Assembly: GCF_900114765.1 (NCBI RefSeq)
Contig: NZ_FOUD01000010.1
Coordinates: 62,001-126,000, forward strand
Reading direction: 5' to 3'
Source of the DNA: Halopseudomonas pachastrellae
Lineage (GTDB): Bacteria; Pseudomonadota; Gammaproteobacteria; Pseudomonadales; Pseudomonadaceae
Length of the DNA: 64,000 nucleotides
This document shows positions 36,486-46,078 of this stretch, one piece after another. Under the pieces are notes generated by a model that saw only the letters and a program-made list of their open reading frames with translations, was not told where the DNA came from and did no database searches. A program made the translations under genes and the position numbers. Each line of letters begins with the position of its first letter. Position 1 is the stretch's first letter.

Positions 36486-37424
36486 ATGGGACGTCTTGTA
36501 GAAGGACGCTGGGTTGACCAGTGGTATGACACCAAGAGCACCGGCGGTGCTTTCAAGCGAGAAGATGCCGGTTTTCGCGATCGGATTGAGGCGGGTGGGC
36601 GCTTTGCGCCGGACAGCGGTCGCTACCATCTGTATGTATCGCTGGCGTGCCCGTGGGCGCACCGCACGCTGATTTTGCGCAAGCTCAAGGGGCTGGCGCC
36701 ACATATCGCAGTGACCGTGGTGCACCCGCATATGCTTGATCAGGGCTGGACCTTTGCCGAGCCCGAACCGCTTTATGGCTATCAGCACATGCACCAGCTT
36801 TATACCCATGCCCGTGCCGACTACACCGGCAGGGTTACCGTGCCGGTGCTGTGGGACACCCAGGAGCAGACCATCGTCAACAACGAGTCGGCGGAGATCA
36901 TCGAGCTGTTCAACAGCGCCTTTGACGGCTTGACCGGCAACACCAGCAATTTTGCCCCGGCCGGGCTGCGTGAGGCGATGGCTGAAATCAATCAGCTTGT
37001 CTACGACGATGTAAACAACGGTGTTTACAAGGCGGGCTTTGCCACCGAGCAGTCCGTATATGAGCAGGCCTGTCGTAGCCTGTTTGAGGCCCTTGACTGG
37101 CTTGAGGGCCTGCTCGCCCAGCGCCGCTATTTGTTGGGTGAGCAGGTGACCTTGGCCGATTGGCGCCTGTTTACCACCCTGGTACGCTTCGACCCGGTTT
37201 ATCACGGCCATTTCAAGTGTAACCTCAAGCGCCTGGAAGACTATCCCAGCCTGCTCGGTTATCTGCGCGAGCTGTATCAGTGGCCGGGCGTAGCCGATAC
37301 GGTGAACTTTCAGCACATAAAGCAGCACTACTATTACAGTCACGACACTATCAATCCGACGCGTATCGTGCCGCTTGGCATGGGCCCGGATCTGACCTTG
37401 CCCCACCGCCGTGAGACGCGCTAA
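36486..37424 (+). CDS. glutathione S-transferase, xi class (glutathionyl-hydroquinone reductase, YqjG-like)
   Basis: 312 residues. Members reduce glutathionyl-hydroquinones, releasing glutathione. The catalytic cysteine lies in YVSLACPWAHR (Cys55), with the thioredoxin-like domain first and an all-helical GST C-terminal domain after (NNESAEIIELFNSAF; LGEQVTLADWRLF). ATG 36486 has AGGA upstream and gives MGRLVEGRWVDQWYDTKSTG, typical of the class; earlier in-frame starts add no family sequence. Divergent from deaD. Confidence 0.92.
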   Translation: MGRLVEGRWVDQWYDTKSTGGAFKREDAGFRDRIEAGGRFAPDSGRYHLYVSLACPWAHRTLILRKLKGLAPHIAVTVVHPHMLDQGWTFAEPEPLYGYQHMHQLYTHARADYTGRVTVPVLWDTQEQTIVNNESAEIIELFNSAFDGLTGNTSNFAPAGLREAMAEINQLVYDDVNNGVYKAGFATEQSVYEQACRSLFEALDWLEGLLAQRRYLLGEQVTLADWRLFTTLVRFDPVYHGHFKCNLKRLEDYPSLLGYLRELYQWPGVADTVNFQHIKQHYYYSHDTINPTRIVPLGMGPDLTLPHRRETR

Positions 37425-37460
37425 GGCGTCTGCTATTCCTTCGCTTACAGGGAGATGACA

Positions 37461-39329
37461 TTGAGCGAGATGCACCCGATGATTACCCCAGCGCTGACCT
37501 TGTCCGGGGTCGCCCTGGTCAGCCTGGTTTGCCAGCTGACAGCCTGGCGCCTGCGCCTGCCGGCGATTCTGTTTTTGTTGCTGGCCGGCATTCTGCTGGG
37601 GCCGGTATTTGGGCTGCTGCAGCCGGATGCGTTTTTGGGCGATCTGCTGTTCCCGCTGGTGTCGGTGTGCGTAGCGCTGATCCTGTTTGAGGGCAGCCTG
37701 ACGCTCAAGTTTGAACAGCTCAAGGAAACCGGCAGCGTGGTGCGCCGGCTGGTGACCGTGGGTGCGCTGGTGACCTGGGGCGTTATAACTGCAGCCTGTC
37801 ACTGGCTTATCGAGCTGGACCTGGCGCTGTCGGCGCTCTTTGGTGCCTTGGTGGTGGTAACCGGCCCGACCGTGGTGGTGCCCATGCTGCGCACCCTGCG
37901 CGCAACCCAGCGGATCTCCAAGGTGCTGCGCTGGGAGGGCATTCTGATTGATCCGATCGGCGCTTTGCTGGCCGTACTGGTGTATGAATGGATCGTGGCC
38001 CAGAGCGCCGGCGGCAATGGCTTTAGCGCGGGGCTATGGATCTTTGTCGAGGTGATCGCGGTTGGTGCCATTGCGGGTGCGGCAGGTGGTGCGTTGATGG
38101 CGACCGCGCTGCGCCGGCACTGGATTCCGGAATACCTCGAGGTGCTGGCCTCGCTGGCGCTGGTGCTGGTTGCCTTTACCGTGTCCAACGAGCTGGTACA
38201 CGAGTCCGGTCTGCTGACCGTGACCGTTATGGGTATCTGGCTGGCGAACGCCAAGGGTGTGGATATCGAAGAAATTCTGGTGTTTAAAGAGCACCTCTCG
38301 GTATTGCTGATTTCCGGGCTGTTTATTCTGTTGGCGGCGCGGGTAGACCTGGGCGCCTTGCTGGCGCTCGGCTGGCCTGCGTTGGCGCTGCTGGCGGTTA
38401 TCCAGTTTGTCGCCCGGCCGCTGGCGGTGTGGGTCAGCAGTATCGGTAGTGAGCTGACCTGGAACGAGCGCGCGCTGGTAGCCTGGATCGGGCCGCGCGG
38501 TATCGTTGCCGCTGCCGTTTCGGCACTGTTCGCCCTGCGTCTGGAACAGGCCGGCTACGAGGACGCAGCGCTGGTCAGCGCACTGACCTTTGCGGTGATC
38601 ATTGGCACCGTGGTGTTTCAAAGCGCCACGGCGCGGCGCATGGCGCAGCTGTTGGGCGTGACCGAGCCGGAGCGACGCGGGGTGCTGCTGATTGGTGCCA
38701 ACGCGGTGGCGCGTTCGCTCGCCGAGGTGCTGCAAAAGCTGGAAGTGCCGCTGCTGATTGTTGATACCCACTGGGACTCGATCCGCCAGGCGCGCATGAA
38801 AGGCTTGCGCACCCTGCGCGGCAACCCCTTGTCGACGCACTTTGACGACAATCTGGACCTTGCCGGTCTTGGCACGCTGGTGACCCTGACGCCTGAGCGT
38901 GAACGCAACGCCTTGCTCAACAAACACTTTCAGCGTGACTTTCCGGCGCACCGTATCTTCAGCGTGCGCAACGAGCGTAGCGGCGCCAACGAGCGCCTGC
39001 AGATTTCCAGTGCGCACGAGGGCTTGTTGATGGGCGCGGAGGGGATGACCTTCAGCAAGCTGTCGAGCCTGATCAGCCAAGGCGCGCGCTTCAAGGCCAC
39101 CACCCTGACCGAGGGCTTTGGTTTTGAGCAGTGGCAGCAGGAGGCGGGCAAGAACCGCGTACCGATGCTGGCGCTGACGCCGGAGCGGCGCGTTCGCGTG
39201 TTCTCGCCTGCGCAGAAGCTGGAGCCGGTGGCGGACTGGACATTGATCTATCTGGAGCTGTCGCCGGAGGCTGCCAAAATCTCCCGTGAGGCCGAAAGCG
39301 GCGAGCCGGCGACTCAGTTGCCTGATTGA
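37461..39329 (+). CDS. cation:proton antiporter (CPA1/NhaP-like) with C-terminal nucleotide-binding domain
   Basis: About 622 residues: some 12 membrane segments (about 5-390) carrying the CPA1 signatures ALFGALVVVTGPTVVVPML and GPRGIVAAAVSALFALR, then a cytoplasmic Rossmann-like TrkA-N/RCK domain (about 405-520, VLLIGANAVARSLAEVL). It exchanges Na+ or K+ for protons; the ion cannot be told. The start is ambiguous: TTG 37461 is six bases after AGGGAG, ATG 37455 is too close, and ATG 37470 is further away. I report the TTG. Confidence 0.88.
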   Translation: MSEMHPMITPALTLSGVALVSLVCQLTAWRLRLPAILFLLLAGILLGPVFGLLQPDAFLGDLLFPLVSVCVALILFEGSLTLKFEQLKETGSVVRRLVTVGALVTWGVITAACHWLIELDLALSALFGALVVVTGPTVVVPMLRTLRATQRISKVLRWEGILIDPIGALLAVLVYEWIVAQSAGGNGFSAGLWIFVEVIAVGAIAGAAGGALMATALRRHWIPEYLEVLASLALVLVAFTVSNELVHESGLLTVTVMGIWLANAKGVDIEEILVFKEHLSVLLISGLFILLAARVDLGALLALGWPALALLAVIQFVARPLAVWVSSIGSELTWNERALVAWIGPRGIVAAAVSALFALRLEQAGYEDAALVSALTFAVIIGTVVFQSATARRMAQLLGVTEPERRGVLLIGANAVARSLAEVLQKLEVPLLIVDTHWDSIRQARMKGLRTLRGNPLSTHFDDNLDLAGLGTLVTLTPERERNALLNKHFQRDFPAHRIFSVRNERSGANERLQISSAHEGLLMGAEGMTFSKLSSLISQGARFKATTLTEGFGFEQWQQEAGKNRVPMLALTPERRVRVFSPAQKLEPVADWTLIYLELSPEAAKISREAESGEPATQLPD

Positions 39330-39335
39330 CAGCAG

Positions 39336-39356
39336 CGGCGGCCTTATCGGCCGCCG
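39336..39356. terminator. hairpin between antiporter and ABC permease genes
   Basis: Perfect 8-bp stem CGGCGGCC / GGCCGCCG with loop TTATC lies in the short gap between two convergent genes and ends at the base next to the permease stop. No long T-run on either side. Confidence 0.6.
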
Positions 39357-40475
39357 TTACTGCAGGGTGGTGCGCAGCCGGCGCAGCGCCGCGTAGAAGA
39401 ACACCGCACCGATGGCTATCAAAGCCAGCAGCTTCGGCCACACGATGCCCAGGCCGGCACCGCGCAGCAGCACGCTCTGCGCCAGTTCAACAAAGTGAGT
39501 GGTCGGCGCCAGCGACATGATCAGCTGCACCGGCACCGGCATGCTCTCGCGCGGCGTTACCGCGCCGGACAGAATCTGCAGCGGGATCAGCACCAGCATG
39601 ATCAGCAAGCCCAGCTGCGGCATTGAGCGGGCCACCGTGCCAAGAAAGATGCCCATTGAAGTGGTGGCAAACAGGTGCAATGCCGTGCCCACCAAAAACA
39701 GCGCCATCGTCCCTTGAATCGGTACCTGCAGCCAGCCTTCGACGATAAAGCGCAGGGCAAAGCCAGATGCAACCAGGACCACCAGTCCCATGGCCCAGAC
39801 CTTGGCCAGCATGATTTCCAGCGGCGTCACCGGCATGACCAGCAGGTGCTCAATGGTGCCGTGCTCGCGCTCGCGAATCAGCGCTGCGCCGGTCAGGATG
39901 ATCGACAGCATGGTGATCTGGTTGATCACCTCGGTGATGGCGCCAAACCAGCTGGCATCCAGGTTGGGGTTGTAGGCAATGCGCACGACCGCCTCGACCG
40001 GCTGTTTGGCGCTGCCTTGATACCGCTGCACAAATGCGGCTGTTTCGCTCTGGATGATCTGCCGGATATGGCCGGCACCGCTGAAGGCCTGGCTGACCTG
40101 GGTGGCATCCACGTTCAGTTGAATGGCCGGCTGCTCGCCGGCCAGCAGGTCACGCTGAAAGTCCGGCGGGATGTTCAGGGTAAAGGTGTACAGGCCACTG
40201 TCCATGCCTTGGTCCATCTGGCGGTGATCAATCAGCGTGGGCGGTAGAAAGTAGGGCAACTGAAAAGCGTCTTTCAGCCGGGCTGAGACTTGTGAACGAT
40301 CTTCGTCGACGACTGCAATGGTGGCGCGGTTGGGAGTCTCCGGCATCGCGGTGGCGGAGGAGTAAATACTCAGGCTGAACGCATAGATAATCAGTGCCAC
40401 GAGCGCCGGGTCGCGGGCCAGACTGCGCAGTTCCTTGATGCCCAACTGCAGGATGTTGCTTAGCGATCGCATCAT
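39357..40475 (-). CDS. ABC-2 type transporter permease (YhhJ-like)
   Basis: 372 residues: one N-terminal membrane segment (about 25-45), a long extracytoplasmic domain (about 50-180), then five or so membrane segments to the end. REREHGTIEHLLVMPVTPLEIMLAK is the ABC-2 signature loop. It follows the RbbA-like gene by one base, with AGGAG before the ATG, so it is the third gene of an HlyD/ATPase/permease exporter. Substrate unknown; related systems export drugs or hydrophobic compounds. Confidence 0.9.
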   Translation of the reverse strand: MMRSLSNILQLGIKELRSLARDPALVALIIYAFSLSIYSSATAMPETPNRATIAVVDEDRSQVSARLKDAFQLPYFLPPTLIDHRQMDQGMDSGLYTFTLNIPPDFQRDLLAGEQPAIQLNVDATQVSQAFSGAGHIRQIIQSETAAFVQRYQGSAKQPVEAVVRIAYNPNLDASWFGAITEVINQITMLSIILTGAALIREREHGTIEHLLVMPVTPLEIMLAKVWAMGLVVLVASGFALRFIVEGWLQVPIQGTMALFLVGTALHLFATTSMGIFLGTVARSMPQLGLLIMLVLIPLQILSGAVTPRESMPVPVQLIMSLAPTTHFVELAQSVLLRGAGLGIVWPKLLALIAIGAVFFYAALRRLRTTLQ

Positions 40476-40476
40476 G

Positions 40477-43206
40477 TCACTTCTCCTGCTTGCTCAATCC
40501 AAGCACGCTGGCGAGCGTCAGCACCGGAATAGCCAGCAGCAGGGGACCGAAGAACGGGTACAGATCGGCAAAGCCGAGCGCCTTGGAGAAGACGCCTCGG
40601 GTGATGATGAGGAAATGGCTGGTCGGATACAGTTGGCCGATCAGCGCGCCCGCACCCTCCATAGCTGAAACGGGATGCAGCATGCCGGAGAACTGAATCG
40701 CTGGAATCAGCGTGGCGATGGCGGTACCGAATATCGCGGCGATCTGGCTTTTCAGCAGTGACGACACCAGTAGCCCGAGACCGGTTGCGCAGATGAGATA
40801 AAACAGGCCGCCGAGTAGCAGCGTCGCCAGGCTGCCCTTGATCGGTACGTCAAAGGCAAACACGGCCAGCAACAGCAGCGCGATGAAGTTGACGAAGCCC
40901 AGCGCAACATACGGCAGCTGCTTGCCGAGCAGAAACTCCAGCTCGCTGACCGGCGTAACGTAGAAATTGGTGATCGAGCCCAGCTCCTTTTCCCTGACCA
41001 CCGCCAGCGCCGTGAGCATGGCCGGGATCATCATCAGCAGAATCGGGATAACGGCCGGTATCATGGCTGGCAGGCTTTTAACGTCGGGGTTGTAGCGGTA
41101 GCGCGTCTCCACGTTTACCAGGCTGGTTGTATAGGTGGTGGGCTGATGGGCGGCCAGCGTCAGCAGGTAGTTCAGGTGAATGCCCTGGGCATAACCGCGC
41201 AGGGTATCTGCGCGCATCGGCATGGCGCCATCGACCCAGTACGCCACTTGGGGAGCGTCGCCGCGCAGCAGGTCGCGGCCGAATCCGGGCGGGATTTCCA
41301 GTGCCAGGCTGATGTCACCGGCGCGCATGCGTTCATCGAGTTCAGCATGGCTGTACAGTGGCGGCTTTTCGATGAAGTAGCGCGAGCCTGACAGCTCCAG
41401 CGCATAGTTGTGGCTGTAGGTTGTCTGGTCGCGATCCAGCACCGCAAAGGTCAGGTTCTCGACATCCATGTTGATGCCGTACCCCATGATCAGCATCAGG
41501 AACACCGTGCCGACCAGCGCGAGCAAACCGCGCACCGGGTCTCGGCGCAGCTCCATGGTTTCGCGTCGGGTGTAGCTCAGCAAACGGCGCAGGCTGAAGC
41601 GTGGTACCTTGACGGGTGCGTTTGCGGTGGTTGTGGGCGCGGGAGCTGTGTCCACCTCGGGCGCACTGTCATCCGGGCCGCTGGCTTCACGCAGCCAGTC
41701 GATGAACGCCTCTTCCAGCGTGGCTTTGCCGCGCTGCTGGCGCAGCGCTTGCGGCGCGCCGCTGACGAGCACCTTGCCGGCGTGCATCAACGACATCCGG
41801 TCGCAGCGTTCGGCCTCGTTCATGAAGTGGGTAGAGATGAATATGGTCACGCCGTCTTCGCGCGAGAGTTTGACCAGCAATGCCCAGAACATGTCGCGGG
41901 CAACCGGGTCGACGCCGGAAGTCGGCTCATCAAGGATAAGGATTTCCGGCTTGTGGATGACCGCAACCGCCAGTGACAGCCGTTGGCGCACGCCCAGCGG
42001 TAACGCCATAGGCAGGCTGTCGGCCACCTCATGCAGGTTGAATTGGTCCAGCAGTTCAATAATGCGCTGCGGGCCTTGCTCTGCGGGCAGGTGGTACAGC
42101 TTTGCATGCAGCGCCAGGTTTTGGCGCACCGTCAGTTCGCTGTACAGCGAGAAGGCTTGGGACATATAGCCCACACGCATGCGCACGCCCATGTCGTTTG
42201 GATCGACAGGCTTGCCGAGCACCGAGGCCTGGCCTTCGCTGAAGGGCAGTAGGCCGGTGAGCATCTTCATCGTGGTCGACTTGCCGCAGCCGTTGGAGCC
42301 GAGGAAGCCAAAGATCTCGCCGCGTTCGATGCGGAAGTTGACCTTGTCTACCGCTACAAAGTCGCCAAAGCGGCGGGTCAGGTCGTGGGCTTCGATGGCG
42401 ATGCCGCTGTGCTCGCCGCGCGGCGGAATGATCAGTTGCTGGTGCTGACTGCTTTTTTCCTCGGGCAGCAGGGCGACAAAGGCCTGTTCAAGGCTACTGG
42501 ACTCGGTTCGCTCAAGGATCTGCTGCGGGGTGCCGGTAGCCAGTACCTTGCCGGCGTCCATCGCGATCAGCCAGTCAAAGTTTTGGGCTTCATCCATATA
42601 GGCGCTGGCAATCAGCACGCTCATCTGCGGTCGACTGGCGCGAATGCGCCGAATCAGATCCCAGAACTGGCTGCGTGACAGCGGGTCGACGCCGGTTGTA
42701 GGTTCATCCAGGATCAACAGGTCCGGGTCGTGAATCAGTGCGCAGCACAGCCCCAGCTTTTGCTTCATGCCGCCCGACAGCTTGCCTGCCGGGCGATCAA
42801 TAAAGCGGCTCATGCCGGTGCTGGCGAGCAGATCGCTGATCCTGGCCTGGCGCTCCTGCCGGTCCTGGTTGAATAAACGACCGAAGAACTCCAGGTTCTC
42901 CGCGACACTCAGCGTGGGGTAGAGGTTTTTACCGAGGCCCTGTGGCATAAAGGCAATGCGCGGGCAGACACGGCGGCGATGGCCGGCGCTGCGCATATCG
43001 CCGCCCAACACCTGAAGTTGCCCCTGCTGCAGGCGGCGCGCGCCGGCCACCAGTGAGAGCAGGCTGGATTTACCCACGCCGTCGGGGCCGATCAGGCCAA
43101 CCATGCAGCCGGCCGGTAACTCCAGCGTCAGGGTATCAAGGGCGGTTACCTTGCCGTATTGCAGGCTGATACCGTCCAGTCTGGCGACCGGATCGTGCGC
43201 GTCCAT
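40477..43206 (-). CDS. RbbA-like ABC protein: two ATPase domains fused to an ABC-2 permease
   Basis: 909 residues. The first nucleotide-binding domain has Walker [10 protein letters not shown] (40-48), signature LSGGMKQKL and Walker [13 protein letters not shown]; the second has [10 protein letters not shown], a signature degenerated to PLGVRQRL, and [12 protein letters not shown]. From about 555 a permease domain with one membrane segment, an extracytoplasmic loop and a membrane bundle follows. E. coli RbbA (YhiH) has this layout and was described as a ribosome-associated ATPase, but the operon context here points to export. Confidence 0.9.
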   Translation of the reverse strand: MDAHDPVARLDGISLQYGKVTALDTLTLELPAGCMVGLIGPDGVGKSSLLSLVAGARRLQQGQLQVLGGDMRSAGHRRRVCPRIAFMPQGLGKNLYPTLSVAENLEFFGRLFNQDRQERQARISDLLASTGMSRFIDRPAGKLSGGMKQKLGLCCALIHDPDLLILDEPTTGVDPLSRSQFWDLIRRIRASRPQMSVLIASAYMDEAQNFDWLIAMDAGKVLATGTPQQILERTESSSLEQAFVALLPEEKSSQHQQLIIPPRGEHSGIAIEAHDLTRRFGDFVAVDKVNFRIERGEIFGFLGSNGCGKSTTMKMLTGLLPFSEGQASVLGKPVDPNDMGVRMRVGYMSQAFSLYSELTVRQNLALHAKLYHLPAEQGPQRIIELLDQFNLHEVADSLPMALPLGVRQRLSLAVAVIHKPEILILDEPTSGVDPVARDMFWALLVKLSREDGVTIFISTHFMNEAERCDRMSLMHAGKVLVSGAPQALRQQRGKATLEEAFIDWLREASGPDDSAPEVDTAPAPTTTANAPVKVPRFSLRRLLSYTRRETMELRRDPVRGLLALVGTVFLMLIMGYGINMDVENLTFAVLDRDQTTYSHNYALELSGSRYFIEKPPLYSHAELDERMRAGDISLALEIPPGFGRDLLRGDAPQVAYWVDGAMPMRADTLRGYAQGIHLNYLLTLAAHQPTTYTTSLVNVETRYRYNPDVKSLPAMIPAVIPILLMMIPAMLTALAVVREKELGSITNFYVTPVSELEFLLGKQLPYVALGFVNFIALLLLAVFAFDVPIKGSLATLLLGGLFYLICATGLGLLVSSLLKSQIAAIFGTAIATLIPAIQFSGMLHPVSAMEGAGALIGQLYPTSHFLIITRGVFSKALGFADLYPFFGPLLLAIPVLTLASVLGLSKQEK

Positions 43207-43208
43207 GC

Positions 43209-44282
43209 TCAGTGTCCGACGTTGACTTCAAGTTCCGCCGGCCAGTCGGCGTCGGCGTCCAGCTTCAGCCAGGCGACGCCGGGCAGGCCGGTCTTGACCT
43301 GTTCGATGTGCTCCTCCAGCAGGGCTGGGTCGATGCGCGCGCGGATGCGGAACATCATCTTCTCGCGTTCCTGTTCGGTCTCGACCGACTTGGGCGTGAA
43401 CTGGGCGACGCTGGCCACATAGCTGACGGTAGCGGGGATGACGTACTCAGGCGCAGCATCGATGATGATGCGAGCGTCAGAACCCATGGCAACCCGGCCA
43501 GCCAGCCGTTCCGGCAGGAAGAAGGTCATGTAGACGTCGGTCAGATCAACCAGGTTGAGCACACGTCCGCCGGCGCCGAGCACTTCACCCGGCTCTACAG
43601 TGCGGAATTGCACGCGGGCATGACGGTCGGCGCTTAGGGTGCTGTCGGTGATATCGGCGGCGATGCGGTCGACGGCGGCGCGGGCAGCGTCCAGCGCTGA
43701 TTCGGCACCGATCACCTGTGAGCGCGCAGCGGCGATACCGGCCTCGGCCGACAAGATTTGCGCCCGTGCGGACGCAACGGCCGCTTGCGCACTTTGCAGC
43801 GCGGCCTCTGCGTCGTCCAGCTGCTGGCGCGACATCGCATTGCGCTGCACCAGCACTTTGATACGGTCATAGCGTTTCTGCGCAGCATTGGATTCAGCCT
43901 GGCGTTGCAGCAACAGCGCCTCGGCGGTGGCGTGTTCGCTTTCGCGCTGGCTGACCAGCGCCTGCGCGGTTTGAATGGCGTTTTCTGCCTGTCTGGACTG
44001 GGCCTGGGCCTGCTGCAACTGCGCCTGCAGGGTGGTGGTGTCCATCTCGGCGAGTACGTCGCCGGTATCAACAAAGTCGCCTTCGTCGACCAGGATGCGG
44101 GCGACGCGACCGCCGAGCTTGGTGGCGACGTTGATTTCGGTTGCTTCGATGCGGCCATTGCCGCTGACGAATCCGTCGCCATACCCGGAGGGTTTGAGCT
44201 CAATCCAGGCGACAACGGCAAGGGCAATGAGGATGGCGGCGGCCACCAGGCCACGAACGAGCTTGCGGGGAGGTTTCTGCAC
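43209..44282 (-). CDS. HlyD-family membrane fusion protein (YhiI-like)
   Basis: 357 residues: one N-terminal membrane anchor (about 9-28), a split lipoyl domain ([19 protein letters not shown]), a long coiled coil (about 78-190, rich in Gln/Ala/Glu) and a beta-barrel domain. It links the inner-membrane ABC exporter to an outer-membrane channel. I chose GTG 44282 because AAAGGA stands about six bases upstream; the ORF is open further, but without a good ribosome site. It lies two bases before the RbbA-like gene and heads this operon. Confidence 0.88.
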   Translation of the reverse strand: MQKPPRKLVRGLVAAAILIALAVVAWIELKPSGYGDGFVSGNGRIEATEINVATKLGGRVARILVDEGDFVDTGDVLAEMDTTTLQAQLQQAQAQSRQAENAIQTAQALVSQRESEHATAEALLLQRQAESNAAQKRYDRIKVLVQRNAMSRQQLDDAEAALQSAQAAVASARAQILSAEAGIAAARSQVIGAESALDAARAAVDRIAADITDSTLSADRHARVQFRTVEPGEVLGAGGRVLNLVDLTDVYMTFFLPERLAGRVAMGSDARIIIDAAPEYVIPATVSYVASVAQFTPKSVETEQEREKMMFRIRARIDPALLEEHIEQVKTGLPGVAWLKLDADADWPAELEVNVGH

Positions 44283-44495
44283 GGTGATTCCTTTTCCTGT
44301 ATGCGGGCAGATCACGGATGATCGCTGCTACGAAATCCATTCTAGAAAATACCGGGGCGAGGGGTGTTGATGCTGGTCAATGCGCTTGAGCACTGTCTCG
44401 CTTCTGAGCCAAAGTATCTTGTCCGGAGGCCTGTGTTCAAGCCTTGGGGCCGTCTAGATCGGCGTTTTGTGACCTGCTCTTGCGGTTGGCTGCCG

Positions 44496-45521
44496 TCAGT
44501 CGGCCGAGACGTTACGCAGTAGCTGTGCGCGTCTCTGCTCAAGCGGCCCGGATAACCGCAATGTGTCGAGCTGCCTGTTGGTCAGTTCTGACTCGTACAG
44601 CGCCTGTTGCTGCTGACGAAATGCCTCGGGGCTGCGGGTGCCGTCTTGCACCATTGGAAAGTCAGCCGCACACAGCCAGAGCTGATGATAAGGGCGTTCG
44701 GCCAATGCGATCAGCTCGGCTGGAGGCGGCTCAGGAAACATCATTTGGTGGTATATCAGCGTGGTCAGCGGGGTGGTATCGCAGATCACCGCGCTGTGTC
44801 CCTCGCTGGATGCGAGGGCAACGGCTTTGTCTTCCAGTTCAACCTGGGTGCGGGCGATGGTCAGCAGATCGTCAGAGCTAAGCACGCCGCCGCAATCTTC
44901 CCAATGCTGGCGGCCGAATTCGGCGACCCAGTGCCAGCCGCGCTGCTGCGCCAGCCATAGCCCGAGGCTGGTCTTGCCGGTGGACTCTGCGCCGATCAGG
45001 GCGATGCGTTGGCAGCGTTGGGTGGTCAAGACGTCAGTGGTTTGCCAGCGGGCGCTGGGGGCCGCACGCAAGGCGGTACCGCTGACGGGGTGGCGAATAC
45101 GGTCACGGTCGAGCAGCACTGACGCCACCGGCCGTTGCCAGTGCTGGGCAAGGTGGTCGGCAAACCCTTGTCCGTAGTCTTCACTGCTGAATACGACGTC
45201 TATGGGCTGGCCAAACGTGCGATCAATCAGCTCTGCACAGAACTGTCGCTGCTGCAGATCGCTGGCATTGTTATCAGGCATTACCAGCCCAAGCCGGCAG
45301 GCCTGCGCGGCGTCGAGCACCACGCATTGATGCTGCGGCCAGCCGTCATTGAGCCATTGCTGGCGCAAGGCACTGGTGCAGCCGGCAAACTCCGGCCGTG
45401 AATAGCTCAGGATGAGTAGCTGATCGCAGGCCGCGGTCGCGGTGTCGATCAAGTACCTGTGGCCGCTGTGCAGCGGCGAAAACTTGCCGACGACTAAGCC
45501 GGTTCGGTAGTGCTTTGACAT
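44496..45521 (-). CDS. NadR-like NMN adenylyltransferase / ribosylnicotinamide kinase
   Basis: 341 residues. The N-terminal nucleotidyltransferase domain has GKFSPLHSGH (12-21) and makes NAD from NMN; the C-terminal kinase domain has Walker A GAESTGKT (177-184) and phosphorylates nicotinamide riboside. The DNA-binding domain of enteric NadR is absent. ATG 45521 lies inside the end of pnuC (28-base overlap), so the transporter and enzyme are coupled: PnuC imports the riboside and this enzyme traps it. Last gene of the seven-gene cluster. Confidence 0.9.
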   Translation of the reverse strand: MSKHYRTGLVVGKFSPLHSGHRYLIDTATAACDQLLILSYSRPEFAGCTSALRQQWLNDGWPQHQCVVLDAAQACRLGLVMPDNNASDLQQRQFCAELIDRTFGQPIDVVFSSEDYGQGFADHLAQHWQRPVASVLLDRDRIRHPVSGTALRAAPSARWQTTDVLTTQRCQRIALIGAESTGKTSLGLWLAQQRGWHWVAEFGRQHWEDCGGVLSSDDLLTIARTQVELEDKAVALASSEGHSAVICDTTPLTTLIYHQMMFPEPPPAELIALAERPYHQLWLCAADFPMVQDGTRSPEAFRQQQQALYESELTNRQLDTLRLSGPLEQRRAQLLRNVSAD

Positions 45522-46078
45522 GCTTTGCTCAGTTCTCGGTGCCAGCGCCACAGCCCATAGCAGGCGTTGATCCAGAAGCCGACATACACCATGGAGGTCA
45601 GCATCAGCTCGCGCGAGGCATACAGCGGGACAGCGATGGTGTTGACGATCAGCCAGAACCACCAGGTTTCAATGCGTCGTTTCATCAGCAGCAGCTGGGC
45701 AGTCACGCTGAAGGTCAGCACTGCGGAGTCGACGAAGGGCGCGTAGGCATCGGTGTGCAGGTGCAGCAGTGAGCCGTAACCCAGCAGCGTTGCCACGGCG
45801 ATTAACAGGTAGAGCGCGAGTTGCGACCAGGAGCTGCGGCTGATCGCCTCGGCGCTGGCGCCGCGCTGCCATTGCCGCCAGCCGATGACACTGGTGCCGA
45901 TGTAGAACAGCATCAGTGTGGCGTCCGCGTACAGTTGCACCTGAAAGAACAAAACGGCAAACAGCACGCAGCCCACGATGCCCAGGGTCCAGGTGTGGCG
46001 ATGATTGCGGGCGGCGAGGAAGACGCTGATCAGAAAGAAGGCGTTGGCGCTGTATTCCAGCAGGGTAAGACTGCTCAT
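45494..46078 (-). CDS. pnuC: PnuC-like nicotinamide riboside transporter
   Basis: 194 residues, about seven membrane segments. PnuC signatures: TWTLGIVGCVLFAVLFFQVQ, LYADATLMLFYIGTSVIGWRQW (a Trp-rich substrate site) and WWFWLIVNTIAVPLY. It admits nicotinamide riboside by facilitated diffusion, driven by intracellular phosphorylation by the NadR-like enzyme next to it. The start at 46078 overlaps the stop of the adenylating-enzyme gene as ATGA. Confidence 0.92.
   Translation of the reverse strand: MSSLTLLEYSANAFFLISVFLAARNHRHTWTLGIVGCVLFAVLFFQVQLYADATLMLFYIGTSVIGWRQWQRGASAEAISRSSWSQLALYLLIAVATLLGYGSLLHLHTDAYAPFVDSAVLTFSVTAQLLLMKRRIETWWFWLIVNTIAVPLYASRELMLTSMVYVGFWINACYGLWRWHRELSKACQSTTEPA

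Noticed and set aside
34673-36517. 614-codon open frame antisense to the DEAD-box helicase
   Set aside because: Low-complexity Gln/Gly/Val composition, no motifs, and exactly opposite a well-supported helicase gene.
43209-44282. Possible ATG start of the HlyD gene 33 bases upstream of the GTG
   Set aside because: The upstream part lacks a ribosome site and gives a non-hydrophobic extension, while AAAGGA precedes the GTG at the right distance.
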